From positions 654 through 64,653 of the forward strand of contig JAPPNJ010000104.1 in assembly GCA_028818705.1 (NCBI GenBank): a stretch of DNA of 64,000 bases. The letters are read 5' to 3'. Of this stretch, positions 18,210-27,108 are shown one piece after another; the stretch's first letter is position 1, and each line of letters starts with the position of its first letter. The notes below the pieces were generated by a model. It was given only the letters and a program-made list of their open reading frames with translations, had not been told where the DNA came from and made no database searches. The position numbers and the translations under genes were made by a program. Origin of the DNA: Candidatus Poribacteria bacterium. Lineage in GTDB: Bacteria; Poribacteria; WGA-4E; WGA-3G.

Positions 18210-19502
18210 ATGCAAGACTTAAATCCTATAGCAATTGAACTAAACGAACAAATTTGTACTTCCGCTCCGTCAGTTTTCACACTACTCTCGGAGCTGGGGA
18301 AACGTATCTACTTGCCTAAAGGTATATTGAGCCAGACGGCAGAGGCGAATATAAAAGCGTATCGTTTCAACGCCACACGTGCGATTGCCTCAGAAAATAG
18401 CGACATGATGCATCTCGCCGTTTCGCGGGAACTGGTGCCTGAGCTCACACTTGAAGGGGTCTATGGATACGCACCCGTCCTCGGTCAACCTGAATTACGG
18501 GAGGCGTGGAAAACCCATCTTTTGGAAGAAAATCCTTCACTCGTCGAGGCAACCTTGAGCCTACCGATTGTGACGAGCGGTATGACACACGGGTTTAGTT
18601 TAATTGCTGAACTTTTTGTGGATAGCGGAGACACGCTTGTTCTCCCGGATATGATCTGGGGGAATTATCGTCTCATCTTCCAGACCAAGGCGGAAGCAGC
18701 TATTCAAACCTATCCGTTCTTCAACGCTGCGAACGAGTTTAACACGTCTGGCTTTCGAGAGACGCTTACCAACGCCACCGATGAAAAGTTGCTGATTCTC
18801 CTGAATTTTCCACATAATCCTACCGGCTACGCGATTAATCGCACAGAAGCGCAACAGATTGTCGATGCTATTATAGCATGTGCCGATGCTGGATGTCAGA
18901 TCCTTGTTATGATTGACGATGCTTATGCTGGTTTGTGGTATGACGCATCAGTGATGCACGAATCGCTTTTTGGGCTGTTAGTCGGATGCCATCCGAATGT
19001 GGTGCCTGTCAAGATAGACGGTGCTACAAAAGAGGAATACGCATGGGGTTTACGCGTCGCATTTATGAGCTTTGGGCTTGAAGAGGCGACAATGCAGCCG
19101 CTCGAACAGAAACTCAGTGGATTGATCCGAGCGGATACCTCCGGTGCCTCACAGGTTTCTCAGACACTCATTCTTGAAGCAATGAAAGCACGAGGCTATG
19201 CTGAGCAGAAACAGCGTAACTATGAGATTCTCAAGGAACGTGCGTTAAAAGTCCGGAAAGTAGCATCCGATTCGCGTTATACCAAACTCTGGGAGGTGTA
19301 CCCAAGTCACGCCGGTTATTTCATGTGCCTGAACCTCAAATCCGCGAACGCTGAGTCGGTCCGACAGCGCCTACTTGACGAACACGGCATCGGCACAATC
19401 GCACTCGGCGAAACAGGGCTGCGAGTGGCTTATTCGTGTCTTGAGGAATTCGATATCGAGACGGTTTTCGCAGTAATTGCGCAGGTGATTGGCGGCGGAT
19501 AG
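18210..19502 (+). CDS. PLP-dependent aminotransferase class I/II
   Basis: A 430-residue fold-type I aminotransferase. Features in order: YAPVLGQPELREAW, the substrate/PLP contact NFPHNPTGYAI (about residue 208), the PLP-Asp in MIDDAYAGLWYD, the Schiff-base Lys in KIDGATKEEYAWGLRV (about 275) and the C-terminal Arg in GETGLRVAYSC. The TKEEYAWGLR form is seen in uncharacterised class I/II aminotransferases. The substrate is unknown. No good ribosome site precedes ATG 18210. The leader is almost entirely MITE sequence, so expression may depend on that insertion. Confidence 0.87.
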   Translation: MQDLNPIAIELNEQICTSAPSVFTLLSELGKRIYLPKGILSQTAEANIKAYRFNATRAIASENSDMMHLAVSRELVPELTLEGVYGYAPVLGQPELREAWKTHLLEENPSLVEATLSLPIVTSGMTHGFSLIAELFVDSGDTLVLPDMIWGNYRLIFQTKAEAAIQTYPFFNAANEFNTSGFRETLTNATDEKLLILLNFPHNPTGYAINRTEAQQIVDAIIACADAGCQILVMIDDAYAGLWYDASVMHESLFGLLVGCHPNVVPVKIDGATKEEYAWGLRVAFMSFGLEEATMQPLEQKLSGLIRADTSGASQVSQTLILEAMKARGYAEQKQRNYEILKERALKVRKVASDSRYTKLWEVYPSHAGYFMCLNLKSANAESVRQRLLDEHGIGTIALGETGLRVAYSCLEEFDIETVFAVIAQVIGGG

Positions 19503-19582
19503 CGTGAAGGATAATATCCTTTGGAGGGAACGTGTTATTCGTGTTAGAAGACATGCGAATAGTAGAAAATCATAGGTTGCTG

Positions 19583-19631
19583 ATGCATACTCTGGAATTG
19601 ACGCGGTTGGGAAACCGCGCCTACCGAGTAT
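19583..19631. repeat. Nested inverted repeat
   Basis: GCATACTC (19583-19590) pairs with GAGTATGC (19624-19631) and encloses GCGGTT-GGGA-AACCGC (19601-19616). It lies between convergent genes and may form the 3' hairpin of both. The inner hairpin belongs to the dispersed GCGGTTTCC-type palindromes found elsewhere in the window. Confidence 0.5.
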
Positions 19632-19643
19632 GCTGAATGGTGT

Positions 19644-20276
19644 CTACTCTCTTGCCTTCAAAGCACCCCATGCCGTAGCGAGTTTGTCTTCAGGTTCAAC
19701 AGAAAGGCTACCGATGGTATATCGGAAATAGATGTCATCTTCAACATCGTTGGGACCGCACCACACCCAATTCGCTTCACAATCCGGGTCTTTGAGAATT
19801 TGTTGCATTATTGCGGCACCGAATCCCCAGATACCTGCCCCGAACTTTTCATAGATTTCGAGTTCGTCCTCCCAATCGCTGTCGTCGAAATCGACCTCTT
19901 CCCAGCCATCGTTCCGGTCACCGATAGGCTTACCGGTATCACACCGCCAACCATCTTCACCTGTCCCGATGTAGTCGGGTTTATCGTTGAGGATAATATC
20001 GGCGAGAAAACCACCTCTACCGGCGGCACCGGGTTCAGCATCGTGGACATAGACAGCAATCTGCGCGAAGCCTTTATCCAGTTTAAATTCGCTGACAGTG
20101 GGAGCCTGCCAGTTTCCGCTTGCAGCGACCTCTGCACCGTCAATAAATGCAACCCAAGTGTTATCGCCACTGACGCGTAGCGTTCCTTTTGTTGGCGCAG
20201 CATTGACTGTTTGCATCAAAATCATCCCGCTCAGGAAAAGGATAAGTGCCAAATAGAAAATTACCTTGGTTTTCAT
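19644..20276 (-). CDS. Secreted protein with galactose-binding-like fold
   Basis: A 210-residue exported protein with a clear signal peptide (MKTKVIFYLALILFLSGMIL, cleavage after VNA). Start ATG 20276 is preceded by GGAGG at 5 bases. The mature part has the pattern of a jelly-roll domain as found beside glycosidases and in lectin-like proteins: TLRVSGDNTWVAFIDGAEVA (a strand with 'N-x-W-x-x-x-x-D-G'), DGWEEVDFDDSDWEDE and ANWVWCGPNDVEDDIYFRY. Four Cys may form disulfides. It is probably a stand-alone carbohydrate-binding or envelope protein. No catalytic residue was recognised. Confidence 0.7.
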   Translation of the reverse strand: MKTKVIFYLALILFLSGMILMQTVNAAPTKGTLRVSGDNTWVAFIDGAEVAASGNWQAPTVSEFKLDKGFAQIAVYVHDAEPGAAGRGGFLADIILNDKPDYIGTGEDGWRCDTGKPIGDRNDGWEEVDFDDSDWEDELEIYEKFGAGIWGFGAAIMQQILKDPDCEANWVWCGPNDVEDDIYFRYTIGSLSVEPEDKLATAWGALKARE

Positions 20277-20344
20277 AAAAACCTCCCTAAATTGCACAGT
20301 TAGAAACCGTGCGAATTATATGTTGCGGCACACAATGTGTGCCA

Positions 20345-21247
20345 TTATTTTGCGTGTGTGTTTGATTCAAGTGCTAATTGTCCAGCGAGATCCGCCACGA
20401 ACTGGTAGGCGACCCGTCCTGAACGTCCACTTGAGGATGCCTCCCACTCCAGCGCCGCGCGGTGTAACGCTTCCGTCGGGACAGAAAGCCCGTGTTTCTC
20501 CGCATAGTGGGAGACGATCTGTAGATACGTATCTTGTGATATTCGTTGGAAAGAGAGGCGTAACCCAAATCGATCGCTTAAGGAGACCTTTTCTTCTGTC
20601 GCTTCGCGCGGGTATAATTCATCTTCCTCATTCTGTGGATACCGGTTATCGCGAACCTGTCGGGGCATCAAGTGTCGACGATTTGAGGTGGCATAAATGA
20701 GGACGTTGTCCGGGCACGCAGAGATTCCGCCTTCTAACATCGCTTTCAGCTCCCGATATTCCGGTTCATCTTCATTAAAAGCGAGGTCGTCGCAGAAAAG
20801 GATATAGCGTTCGGGACGCTCCCATAGTACCTCGGCAATCTCCTGTAGATGGACAAGCCCCTCTTTACTGACACCAATCAACCGAAGCCCAGCATCGGCG
20901 TAACGCGCCAGCATACCCTTCACAAGTGAAGATTTGCCAGTGCCGCGATCCCCCCATAACAGGACGTGGTTAGTTGGCAAGCCTTGTAGGAATTGTCGTG
21001 TATTCCTATCGAGTTCTCTGGATTGCCGCTCTATCCCGATCAAATCCGATAAACCTACGAGATTCGGGTGTTTTACCGGAATTAGATACCCTGAACCATT
21101 CTGGGCACGCCATCGAAAGGCGATGTAGTCGTCAAGTACCGCATTCGGTAATTGCCCTTGGCGCGCGCCTAAATGAGTTAGCAAGGTATCCGCTTTCTCC
21201 AGCAGTTGTATAAAAAGTTCTTCCTGATTTCGAGTTTTTTCAGACAT
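20345..21247 (-). CDS. DUF815-type AAA ATPase
   Basis: A 300-residue cytoplasmic ATPase. Walker A is LLWGDRGTGKSSLVK (about residues 97-111) and Walker B is YILFCDDLAF (about 148). Sensor-like Asn and Arg lie in IYATSNRRHLMPR. LSDRFGLRLSFQ and the C-terminal helical lid complete it. This order (RDNR..., GLSDRFGL) is the signature of the DUF815 (YeeB-like) family, whose members have no agreed function. It is followed at 37 bases by the HAD gene on the same strand order and may share a transcript with neighbours. Confidence 0.85.
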   Translation of the reverse strand: MSEKTRNQEELFIQLLEKADTLLTHLGARQGQLPNAVLDDYIAFRWRAQNGSGYLIPVKHPNLVGLSDLIGIERQSRELDRNTRQFLQGLPTNHVLLWGDRGTGKSSLVKGMLARYADAGLRLIGVSKEGLVHLQEIAEVLWERPERYILFCDDLAFNEDEPEYRELKAMLEGGISACPDNVLIYATSNRRHLMPRQVRDNRYPQNEEDELYPREATEEKVSLSDRFGLRLSFQRISQDTYLQIVSHYAEKHGLSVPTEALHRAALEWEASSSGRSGRVAYQFVADLAGQLALESNTHAK

Positions 21248-21283
21248 TATTTAATACGTGACGGAGCTCACCGCACGTCCACT

Positions 21284-21955
21284 TCAAGACGCTCTCAATC
21301 TTTTTATGAGTTCTAAATCCAATAATCCCGGCACATCTTCGAGAATAGCGTACACATCGTAATCCTCAAAAGCCGCTCGTGGTGTAACACCCGATAGCGC
21401 AGCAATAAACGCAATACCAGCCCGCCGCGCTGTTTCGGCATCGGTTTTGCTATCTCCCACGTAGACGCAATGTTTGGGATCATCGCTTGTTTGGGCAACC
21501 GCCATCAGTAACCCTTTGGGGTTCGGTTTATACGGTGCGTCCCCTCCACCGACGATGGCATCAAACGCGTCTAACAGATTTTCTCGCGCAAGAATCGGTT
21601 GAATGTAATGACGACGTTTCTGAGAAACGATAGCAAGTTGAATGTCAAGTTTCTGCAACGCCTGCACCGTTTCTGGTACACCAGGATAGAACTCCGCTAA
21701 CGCAACCATTGTCTCGTCAGCACGTTGGTAAAACAATCGCGTAAATTCATTGACATCCTTACCATGTGTTTTCCCTGCTAACGCCGGCAGTATATCAGGT
21801 AGTGATAAACCAATGGTCTTGCGAATCGCGGCATCGGAAGCGAGCGGTAAACCCATTTTGTCAAACGCGAAATTGACCCCGTCAATAGTTCCACGCGCAG
21901 AGTCTACCAAGGTGTAGTCAAAGTCGAATATAATAGCTTGAATAGGTGATTTCAT
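21284..21955 (-). CDS. HAD-superfamily phosphatase (phosphoglycolate phosphatase-like)
   Basis: A 223-residue HAD hydrolase. Motif I is IIFDFDYTLVDS (nucleophile Asp and acid/base Asp), motif II is the Ser in LAIVSQKRR, motif III is the Lys in PYKPNPKG and motif IV is VYVGDSKTDAETARRAG. The helical C1 cap fits the Gph/PpaX group acting on small phosphoesters. Start: an in-frame TTG at 21970 overlaps the stop of the upstream decarboxylase, but MKSPIQAIIFDFDYT from ATG 21955 is the standard N-terminus and GGAGG lies just before it, though very close. The start is therefore uncertain by five codons. It is co-transcribed with the decarboxylase. Confidence 0.85.
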   Translation of the reverse strand: MKSPIQAIIFDFDYTLVDSARGTIDGVNFAFDKMGLPLASDAAIRKTIGLSLPDILPALAGKTHGKDVNEFTRLFYQRADETMVALAEFYPGVPETVQALQKLDIQLAIVSQKRRHYIQPILARENLLDAFDAIVGGGDAPYKPNPKGLLMAVAQTSDDPKHCVYVGDSKTDAETARRAGIAFIAALSGVTPRAAFEDYDVYAILEDVPGLLDLELIKRLRAS

Positions 21956-21966
21956 TACCTCCAGAC

Positions 21967-23607
21967 TCAAACTTTCTCAGACACCTGCTCTGCTAACCGA
22001 GTCAGTGCAGGCGACATGTCCAATTTGCCAACCTTCGCCTCAATTAAGACAAAGTGTTGGGTTTCGTCAAGTGCGGCTTTCATAGCAGTGTCAAATTCGC
22101 CTTCGGTCCGGACAACAAACGCACATCCTGTGCCCAAGAGTTCCGGCATACGGGTGTAGTTCCAATTCTCTATGTCGTTAAAGCTCCCTTCAGCGAGCGG
22201 ACGGATAGTGCCGTAACCCGAATTGTTTAGTACAAGGACAATTGGGTTGAGTCCGTATCGGAGAGTTGTTGAGAGTTCGGTACCGGTCATTTGGAAGGCA
22301 CCATCTCCTACAATTGCGATCGGTCGAGACTGAGGTTTAGCTGTTTGCACGCCAATTGCGGCGGGGATTGCGAATCCCATTGAGGTATAGTATGCAGGAC
22401 TTATAAAATCGGTGTGTGCAGGGAGACGTAGGTCGACAGCCCCCCAGAGACTGTCGCCGATATCGGGGATAATCGTCATATCCTCGCGCAGAAATTGATT
22501 GAGTTGTTGGAACAGGCGATGCACTATTAACGGCTGATCGGGCACCATCTCAAAAGGTTCTGGCACTGTTAGTACCCATTCCAAGTCTATATCACCCCGT
22601 TCCTGGAGTTTAGGCGAACAGAGTCCATCGATAAAGTCCTCAAATGCGACATCTTCATAAGTGGAGTAACGCACCGCGATTCGGTCCGCGGTGGCGTACA
22701 CACAGCGACTTCGCTCAAGGTTCGCCGTGTAAATCCCAAGGTTGACATCGGTCATGAAGGCACCAAGAACGATAACGCAATCGGAAGTTTCAACAAGTGT
22801 TGTAATTTCTGCTCTACCCATTGCCCCGCTATAAATACCCAGGTAGAGCGGATGTGCCTCCGGTATCACGGATTTGCCGAGCAACGTTGTTACCACAGGG
22901 ATCTGTTTTTCTTCAGCAAGGCGGGAGGCTTTGTCTTGGAAACCGAATCTGTGGAGTTCAGCACCCGCTAAAATGATAGGGTTTTGGCTCTGATTTATGA
23001 AATCAATTGCATCGGTTAAGGCGGCATCCAATGTTTCCGTGTCCCTGTGGTGTCCACCGGTTGAGGGACGTTGGTAAAGCGATCCATGCATACTTACCAT
23101 ATCTCGTGGCAATTCAATATAGCCCGGCCGCTTATGCCAATAGACTGCGTCCAGCACTCTGTCTATCTCATTAAAGGCGGTAAAGGGTTCATCAAGCAGT
23201 GCTGTCGCAACGGTTATCTCTGCATAGATACGTTGTTGTGTATAAAAATCTCTGCCTTTATGGTGCAAAAGCGCATCCTTATCGCGCTCACTTATCCCTG
23301 GACTACCGCTAATGACGAGGAGTGGTGATTTTTCAGCGTAGGCACCGGTAACAGCGTTAATCATAGATAACCCTCCGACCCCATACGTCACACATGCGGC
23401 ACCGATGCCGTTTGTGCGGGCATAGGCATCTGCAGCAAATCCCGCGGTTTCTTCGCGCGTCGTACCGATGAGTTGGATCGGGCTCTGCTCAATCAGATCG
23501 AAGAACTGTACTACATAATCGCCAGGGATGCCGAAAATGTGGTCGATACCGTAACTTTGCAGTTTTCTCAGAAGATACTCACCAATAGTGAGCTGCCCAT
23601 TTTGCAT
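21967..23607 (-). CDS. TPP-dependent 2-oxoacid decarboxylase (pyruvate/indolepyruvate type)
   Basis: This 546-residue enzyme decarboxylates a 2-oxoacid to an aldehyde. The cofactor-activating Glu is in GTTREETAGFAADAYAR (about residue 50). The adjacent His pair in ALLHHKGRDF (about 113) is diagnostic of pyruvate/indolepyruvate/phenylpyruvate decarboxylases as opposed to acetolactate synthases. The TPP-Mg motif is IVGDGAFQMTGTEL...VLNNSGYGT. Substrate choice among aromatic, branched or pyruvate cannot be read from the sequence. ATG 23607 is followed directly by MQNGQLTIGEYLLRKL. The gene overlaps the possible TTG start of the HAD gene. Confidence 0.9.
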   Translation of the reverse strand: MQNGQLTIGEYLLRKLQSYGIDHIFGIPGDYVVQFFDLIEQSPIQLIGTTREETAGFAADAYARTNGIGAACVTYGVGGLSMINAVTGAYAEKSPLLVISGSPGISERDKDALLHHKGRDFYTQQRIYAEITVATALLDEPFTAFNEIDRVLDAVYWHKRPGYIELPRDMVSMHGSLYQRPSTGGHHRDTETLDAALTDAIDFINQSQNPIILAGAELHRFGFQDKASRLAEEKQIPVVTTLLGKSVIPEAHPLYLGIYSGAMGRAEITTLVETSDCVIVLGAFMTDVNLGIYTANLERSRCVYATADRIAVRYSTYEDVAFEDFIDGLCSPKLQERGDIDLEWVLTVPEPFEMVPDQPLIVHRLFQQLNQFLREDMTIIPDIGDSLWGAVDLRLPAHTDFISPAYYTSMGFAIPAAIGVQTAKPQSRPIAIVGDGAFQMTGTELSTTLRYGLNPIVLVLNNSGYGTIRPLAEGSFNDIENWNYTRMPELLGTGCAFVVRTEGEFDTAMKAALDETQHFVLIEAKVGKLDMSPALTRLAEQVSEKV

Positions 23608-23714
23608 CTACGGCTCCTATTAAGAACAGCTTGAGTTAGTGGTTTCTTCATCTATAGTAGAGCCTACGATCAACGATCTCTGTCTACATATTTTCAAATT
23701 TTACTATAGATGCC

Positions 23715-24767
23715 TCAGAGTTCGAGATTCGGGAGTCCGACCGCCGCTGCGGTCTCTTGGATCTGTCGCCATGTTTCGTCATCAATAGGAATACCTTCGC
23801 TCAGGCGCTGTTCGGTTTGGCGTGCCTCGATTTCACCGGGTGTCAAAATCTCGTCGAATCCGGGTGCGGTTGGCGAGGCTTTCACGTGGGCAACGAGCCC
23901 CTCAACGTGCTGATAAAAATCGTCAAGTGATGTAAAATTGGCGATATCCAATGCAATCATCAGGACACCATTCTGGAGACGAGTATTGTCAGAACCGCTA
24001 CAGCCTGCCCCGGACAACGCACCTCCCAAAATGTCAATCATCAGACCGAGGGCGTATCCCTTGTGTCCAACAATTCCTCCGAGCGGTAACAATGCCCCCG
24101 GCGGAGATTGCATCAGGTCTTGTGGATTCGTCGTCGGTTCACCCTCACTATTGGTGAGCCAACCGAGCGGTACAGCGTCTCCGCGATTAACTGCAACGCG
24201 AATTTTGCCCTGTGCGACAACACTGCTTGTAATATCAAGTAGAATTGGATGTCCCTCGCGGGTTGGTGTAGCGATTGCGATAGGATTCGTCGCAAGGCGT
24301 CCATCTCGGCCACCGAATGGGGCAACGTAAAGTGCTGTGCCGCCAGCGTTCACCATCGTGATACCTACCATACCCGTTTCTGCTGCCATCAACGGGTAAC
24401 TACCGATACGTCCAATGTGGTTGCAGTTGTAAACACTGATAGCACTGATTGTGCTTGACTTCGCTTTCTCAATCGCCAGTGACATCGCCTTCTGTGCGAT
24501 GACATGCCCGAATCCCCAATTCCCGTTGATAAGGGCATGTGAAGGCGATTCACGTTCAATTTCCAGCGGTGCCCCGGGTTGAATTAACCCGGAGTTGATG
24601 AGGCCAATATACTGTGGTATGCGGAGAACACCGTGTGAATCATGTCCGGCGAGGTTTGAAGCGACGAGCAGTTCTCCGATAATCGCTGCTTCGTCGCTTG
24701 GAACACCCCCTGCTTCAAAGATGTCAGTTGTGATTTTCTGTAATTGGTTCTGCGTGAAATTTGGCAT
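23715..24767 (-). CDS. Ldh2-family malate/lactate/ureidoglycolate-type dehydrogenase
   Basis: A 350-residue NAD(P)-dependent oxidoreductase of the Ldh2/MDG family (not Rossmann type). The catalytic His is in LAGHDSHGVLRIPQY (about residue 46). Other family blocks are FGHVIAQKAM, ISVYNCNHIGRIGSYP, FGGRDGRLATNPIAIATPT and GHKGYALGLMIDILGGAL. Substrates in this family include malate, sulfolactate, ureidoglycolate and 2,3-diketogulonate, so the specific one is open. It lies between a PhyH gene and the decarboxylase gene on the same strand. Confidence 0.9.
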   Translation of the reverse strand: MPNFTQNQLQKITTDIFEAGGVPSDEAAIIGELLVASNLAGHDSHGVLRIPQYIGLINSGLIQPGAPLEIERESPSHALINGNWGFGHVIAQKAMSLAIEKAKSSTISAISVYNCNHIGRIGSYPLMAAETGMVGITMVNAGGTALYVAPFGGRDGRLATNPIAIATPTREGHPILLDITSSVVAQGKIRVAVNRGDAVPLGWLTNSEGEPTTNPQDLMQSPPGALLPLGGIVGHKGYALGLMIDILGGALSGAGCSGSDNTRLQNGVLMIALDIANFTSLDDFYQHVEGLVAHVKASPTAPGFDEILTPGEIEARQTEQRLSEGIPIDDETWRQIQETAAAVGLPNLEL

Positions 24768-24816
24768 ATACTTTCCGGCTTTCTATGCGCTGTATAGGAA
24801 GGTTGTTCTAATCCAC

Positions 24817-25605
24817 TTACGATGCTATGTCAAACAATGATGGGAAGTGACGATACGGGTCGGCAGGTTCACGGAAGAGAATCTTTTGACGTTCTGTCAG
24901 CTCTATACCCTCTGGTAGTGCGACACGATCCCCTTTCCACGCGATATGTGAGACACAATATTTATACAACAGCGACCGGCGTTCATGTTTTCCATTCCAT
25001 GCCGCTGTGCCGTGTGTCAGTGCCTCAGTGAATAAGATTGCTGAACCTGCAGGCGCATTTGGAATAATGACAGCGGGTGAATCTTCGGGTCCTTCAGCTA
25101 TCTGCCGTGGCAGCTTAAAATTGCTCTTGTGGCTGCCTGGAATACAGCAAAATCCACCGTGTTCCGGTCCGGTGTCAGCGAGATTGTATGTCACAACAAC
25201 GAATCCGTTAAGAATCTGATTATCCCGGAAAGAGTAGTACTCCCCCGGTGTCGCTTTAGCGGTTGGGGAGGTAGCACCGTAGTCGGCGTGTAGATGTCCT
25301 CGCGGCATTCCTTCTCGCATATACATCCCATAAATTCGATCCAGCCGAAAACAGTCTCCTAAGCGGAATTGAAGTATCGGCATAATCTTGGAATGGTCGA
25401 GTAAATCGCAAAACAGTTTTCCCCACTGCAGAAAACCGGGACCGTCCGGCGCACTTCCAAATCTTTGGACCTTTCCGGGAGTGGGGAGTTGTTGATCGTC
25501 GATGTGTTGGTTGAGCGTTGCGACCTCTTCTGGACTTAAAACATCTTCGATAACAAGGTAACCTTGCACGTCAAAGAGGTACTGTTGCAACTGTAAATCA
25601 CTCAT
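24817..25605 (-). CDS. Phytanoyl-CoA dioxygenase (PhyH) family protein
   Basis: A 262-residue Fe(II)/2-oxoglutarate oxygenase with a jelly-roll core. The iron ligands His and Asp are in GHLHADYG (about residues 106-108) and the distal His is in ALTHGTAAWNGKHERRS (about 198). The 2-oxoglutarate-binding Arg is probably the RRS that follows. The N-terminus (QQYLFDVQGYLVIEDVLSPE) is the usual PhyH start. PhyH-like proteins are strongly expanded in Poribacteria. Their substrates there are unknown. A second member is at 38587. A strong-looking AGGAGGGTAGGCT site precedes ATG 25605. Confidence 0.9.
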   Translation of the reverse strand: MSDLQLQQYLFDVQGYLVIEDVLSPEEVATLNQHIDDQQLPTPGKVQRFGSAPDGPGFLQWGKLFCDLLDHSKIMPILQFRLGDCFRLDRIYGMYMREGMPRGHLHADYGATSPTAKATPGEYYSFRDNQILNGFVVVTYNLADTGPEHGGFCCIPGSHKSNFKLPRQIAEGPEDSPAVIIPNAPAGSAILFTEALTHGTAAWNGKHERRSLLYKYCVSHIAWKGDRVALPEGIELTERQKILFREPADPYRHFPSLFDIAS

Positions 25606-25784
25606 AGCCTACCCTCCTATGATCCACAAAACTGTGAGGTTGTTTGTTAAAGGTTGATAATCAGTTTATCATATTTAGTGGAACACTGTCAAACATATTT
25701 CGTTTTTATAGTGTTGTGTTCACGTTAAAGTGATAGGTAGAGAGTATTTAGCGTGCGTCTATATTTCGAGATGTCCGTTTATCT

Positions 25785-25968
25785 TCTTGTAGGCGTGATC
25801 TGTGCTCGCGACCTGTAAAAACAGCGTGAAACCCGGTAGATTCTTAAAACTATGGTAGATTTTAGAATTATTTGGACATCACAGATGGGAAAAAGGAGGT
25901 CGGGATTACAAATCCCTCCTACAAGTACTCCTAAAATGTAAATGTATTTTTATGACTCACCATAAATG
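25785..25968. repeat. Composite MITE-like repeat with TATGGTA-type ends
   Basis: Within the gene-free stretch 25606-26060, TATGGTAGATTTTAGAATTA (25851-25870) matches the end of the family at 4167, 34442 and 53640. The opposite end is CACCATAAATG (25958-25968). The dispersed TGTAGGAG palindrome appears as GTCGGGATTACAAATCCCTC near 25893-25920 and in diverged form near 25785-25811. The remainder of the stretch is AT-rich with no gene. Confidence 0.6.
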
Positions 25969-26060
25969 CCCCTATTTTGACATTGACCCAACCCAGAATC
26001 TATTGTACACTCTGTATCATCGTATGTATCAACGTTACAGAAATGGCAAAAGGAGGAACC

Positions 26061-27047
26061 ATGGAAAAACGAATTCTCGGTCGAACAGGACTTGAAGTGA
26101 GTGTTTTAGGAATGGGTGGACTCTTTGTTTCGACGGCTGGCGGCAGAAACCGTGCTGACGGACGCGATGCTATCCGACGCGCTTTGGAACTCGGTGTCAA
26201 CTATGTTGATACCGCACCGAGTTATGCCGACAGTGAAGAGGTTGTTGGAGAAGCCTTAGACGGCGTGCTACAACCGCACTATCTTTCCACGAAAATCGGT
26301 GGGAGACCGCAGCCCTTTGATCCAAAAGATAAACAACTTTTACGTCAGTCGGTTGAAGAGAGTCTACGCGTGCTGAAAAGGGATGTCATTGATATTTTGA
26401 TGGTGCATGAACCTGATCGTCCTGGCCAATACGATTGGTGGACAAGTCACGAGACATTTGATGGCCCTGTCTGCGAATTGTTAGCGGAGCTCAAAGCGGA
26501 GGGGATTGTCCGTTTCACAGGATTAGGCGGCACAACTGCCCATCAACTCCCTGCAATTATGGCAACAGGCATCTACGATGTTGTGTTGGCGGCGCAAAAC
26601 TATAGCCTGCTCTGGCGTGAAGCGGCGATCTCAATTTTCCCGGAAGCGAAACGACAGAATATGGGAATTGTCATCGGTGCTCCTTTACAACAGGGCGCGT
26701 TGTCACGCCGCCATGCTGAAGTGGAGACGGGCGCATGGTGGCTTAGCCGTCCTCGGCAGGAACAGTTCAAAGCACTCTACCGGTTTTTAGATGAAGTGAA
26801 ACTCTCGCTGCCAGAGGCAGGGATCCGCATGGTTATATCCAATCCCACTATTTCTGCCGTGTTAGTGGGGGCGAGATCAGTAGAAGAGGTTGAACAGAAT
26901 GTGCGTGCTGTTGAAGCAGGTCCCTTGCCTTCGGAAGTGTTAGAACGGCTTCAGGAGATAGCAGATATGGTGCCGTTCCGACCCTTTGAGGAACCTCATA
27001 GTTTAACATTCGGCAGGAAATGGAGCGGTCCAGGGTACGCACGGTGA
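26061..27047 (+). CDS. Aldo/keto reductase family oxidoreductase
   Basis: A 328-residue AKR of typical length. The N-terminus is MEKRILGRTGLEVSVLGMGG. The catalytic Asp and Tyr are in YVDTAPSYADSEEVVGEAL, Lys in LSTKIGGRP and His in ILMVHEPDRPGQYDWW. The C-terminal NAD(P)-binding block is ISNPTISAVLVGARSVEEVEQN. The pattern resembles the D-threo-aldose 1-dehydrogenase / L-fucose dehydrogenase-like AKR branch, which would suit fucose use with the fuconate dehydratase 4 kb downstream. That link is only suggestive. Start ATG 26061 has AGGAGG at 26051-26056. Longer in-frame starts lack a site. Confidence 0.9.
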   Translation: MEKRILGRTGLEVSVLGMGGLFVSTAGGRNRADGRDAIRRALELGVNYVDTAPSYADSEEVVGEALDGVLQPHYLSTKIGGRPQPFDPKDKQLLRQSVEESLRVLKRDVIDILMVHEPDRPGQYDWWTSHETFDGPVCELLAELKAEGIVRFTGLGGTTAHQLPAIMATGIYDVVLAAQNYSLLWREAAISIFPEAKRQNMGIVIGAPLQQGALSRRHAEVETGAWWLSRPRQEQFKALYRFLDEVKLSLPEAGIRMVISNPTISAVLVGARSVEEVEQNVRAVEAGPLPSEVLERLQEIADMVPFRPFEEPHSLTFGRKWSGPGYAR

Positions 27048-27061
27048 GATGCAAAAAGGAA

Positions 27062-27084
27062 AGGCGCGCTCCGAAAGCGCGCCT
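27062..27084. terminator. Convergent-gene terminator hairpin
   Basis: AGGCGCGCT-CCGAA-AGCGCGCCT is a perfect 9-bp GC-rich stem between the AKR and the convergent lipoprotein gene. On the minus strand it is followed by a T-rich run (TTTCCTTTTT), so it should terminate the lipoprotein transcript. On the plus strand it lacks a U-tract. Confidence 0.75.
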
Positions 27085-27108
27085 CCAAAAGCAAGCAGTT
27101 ATGAGATA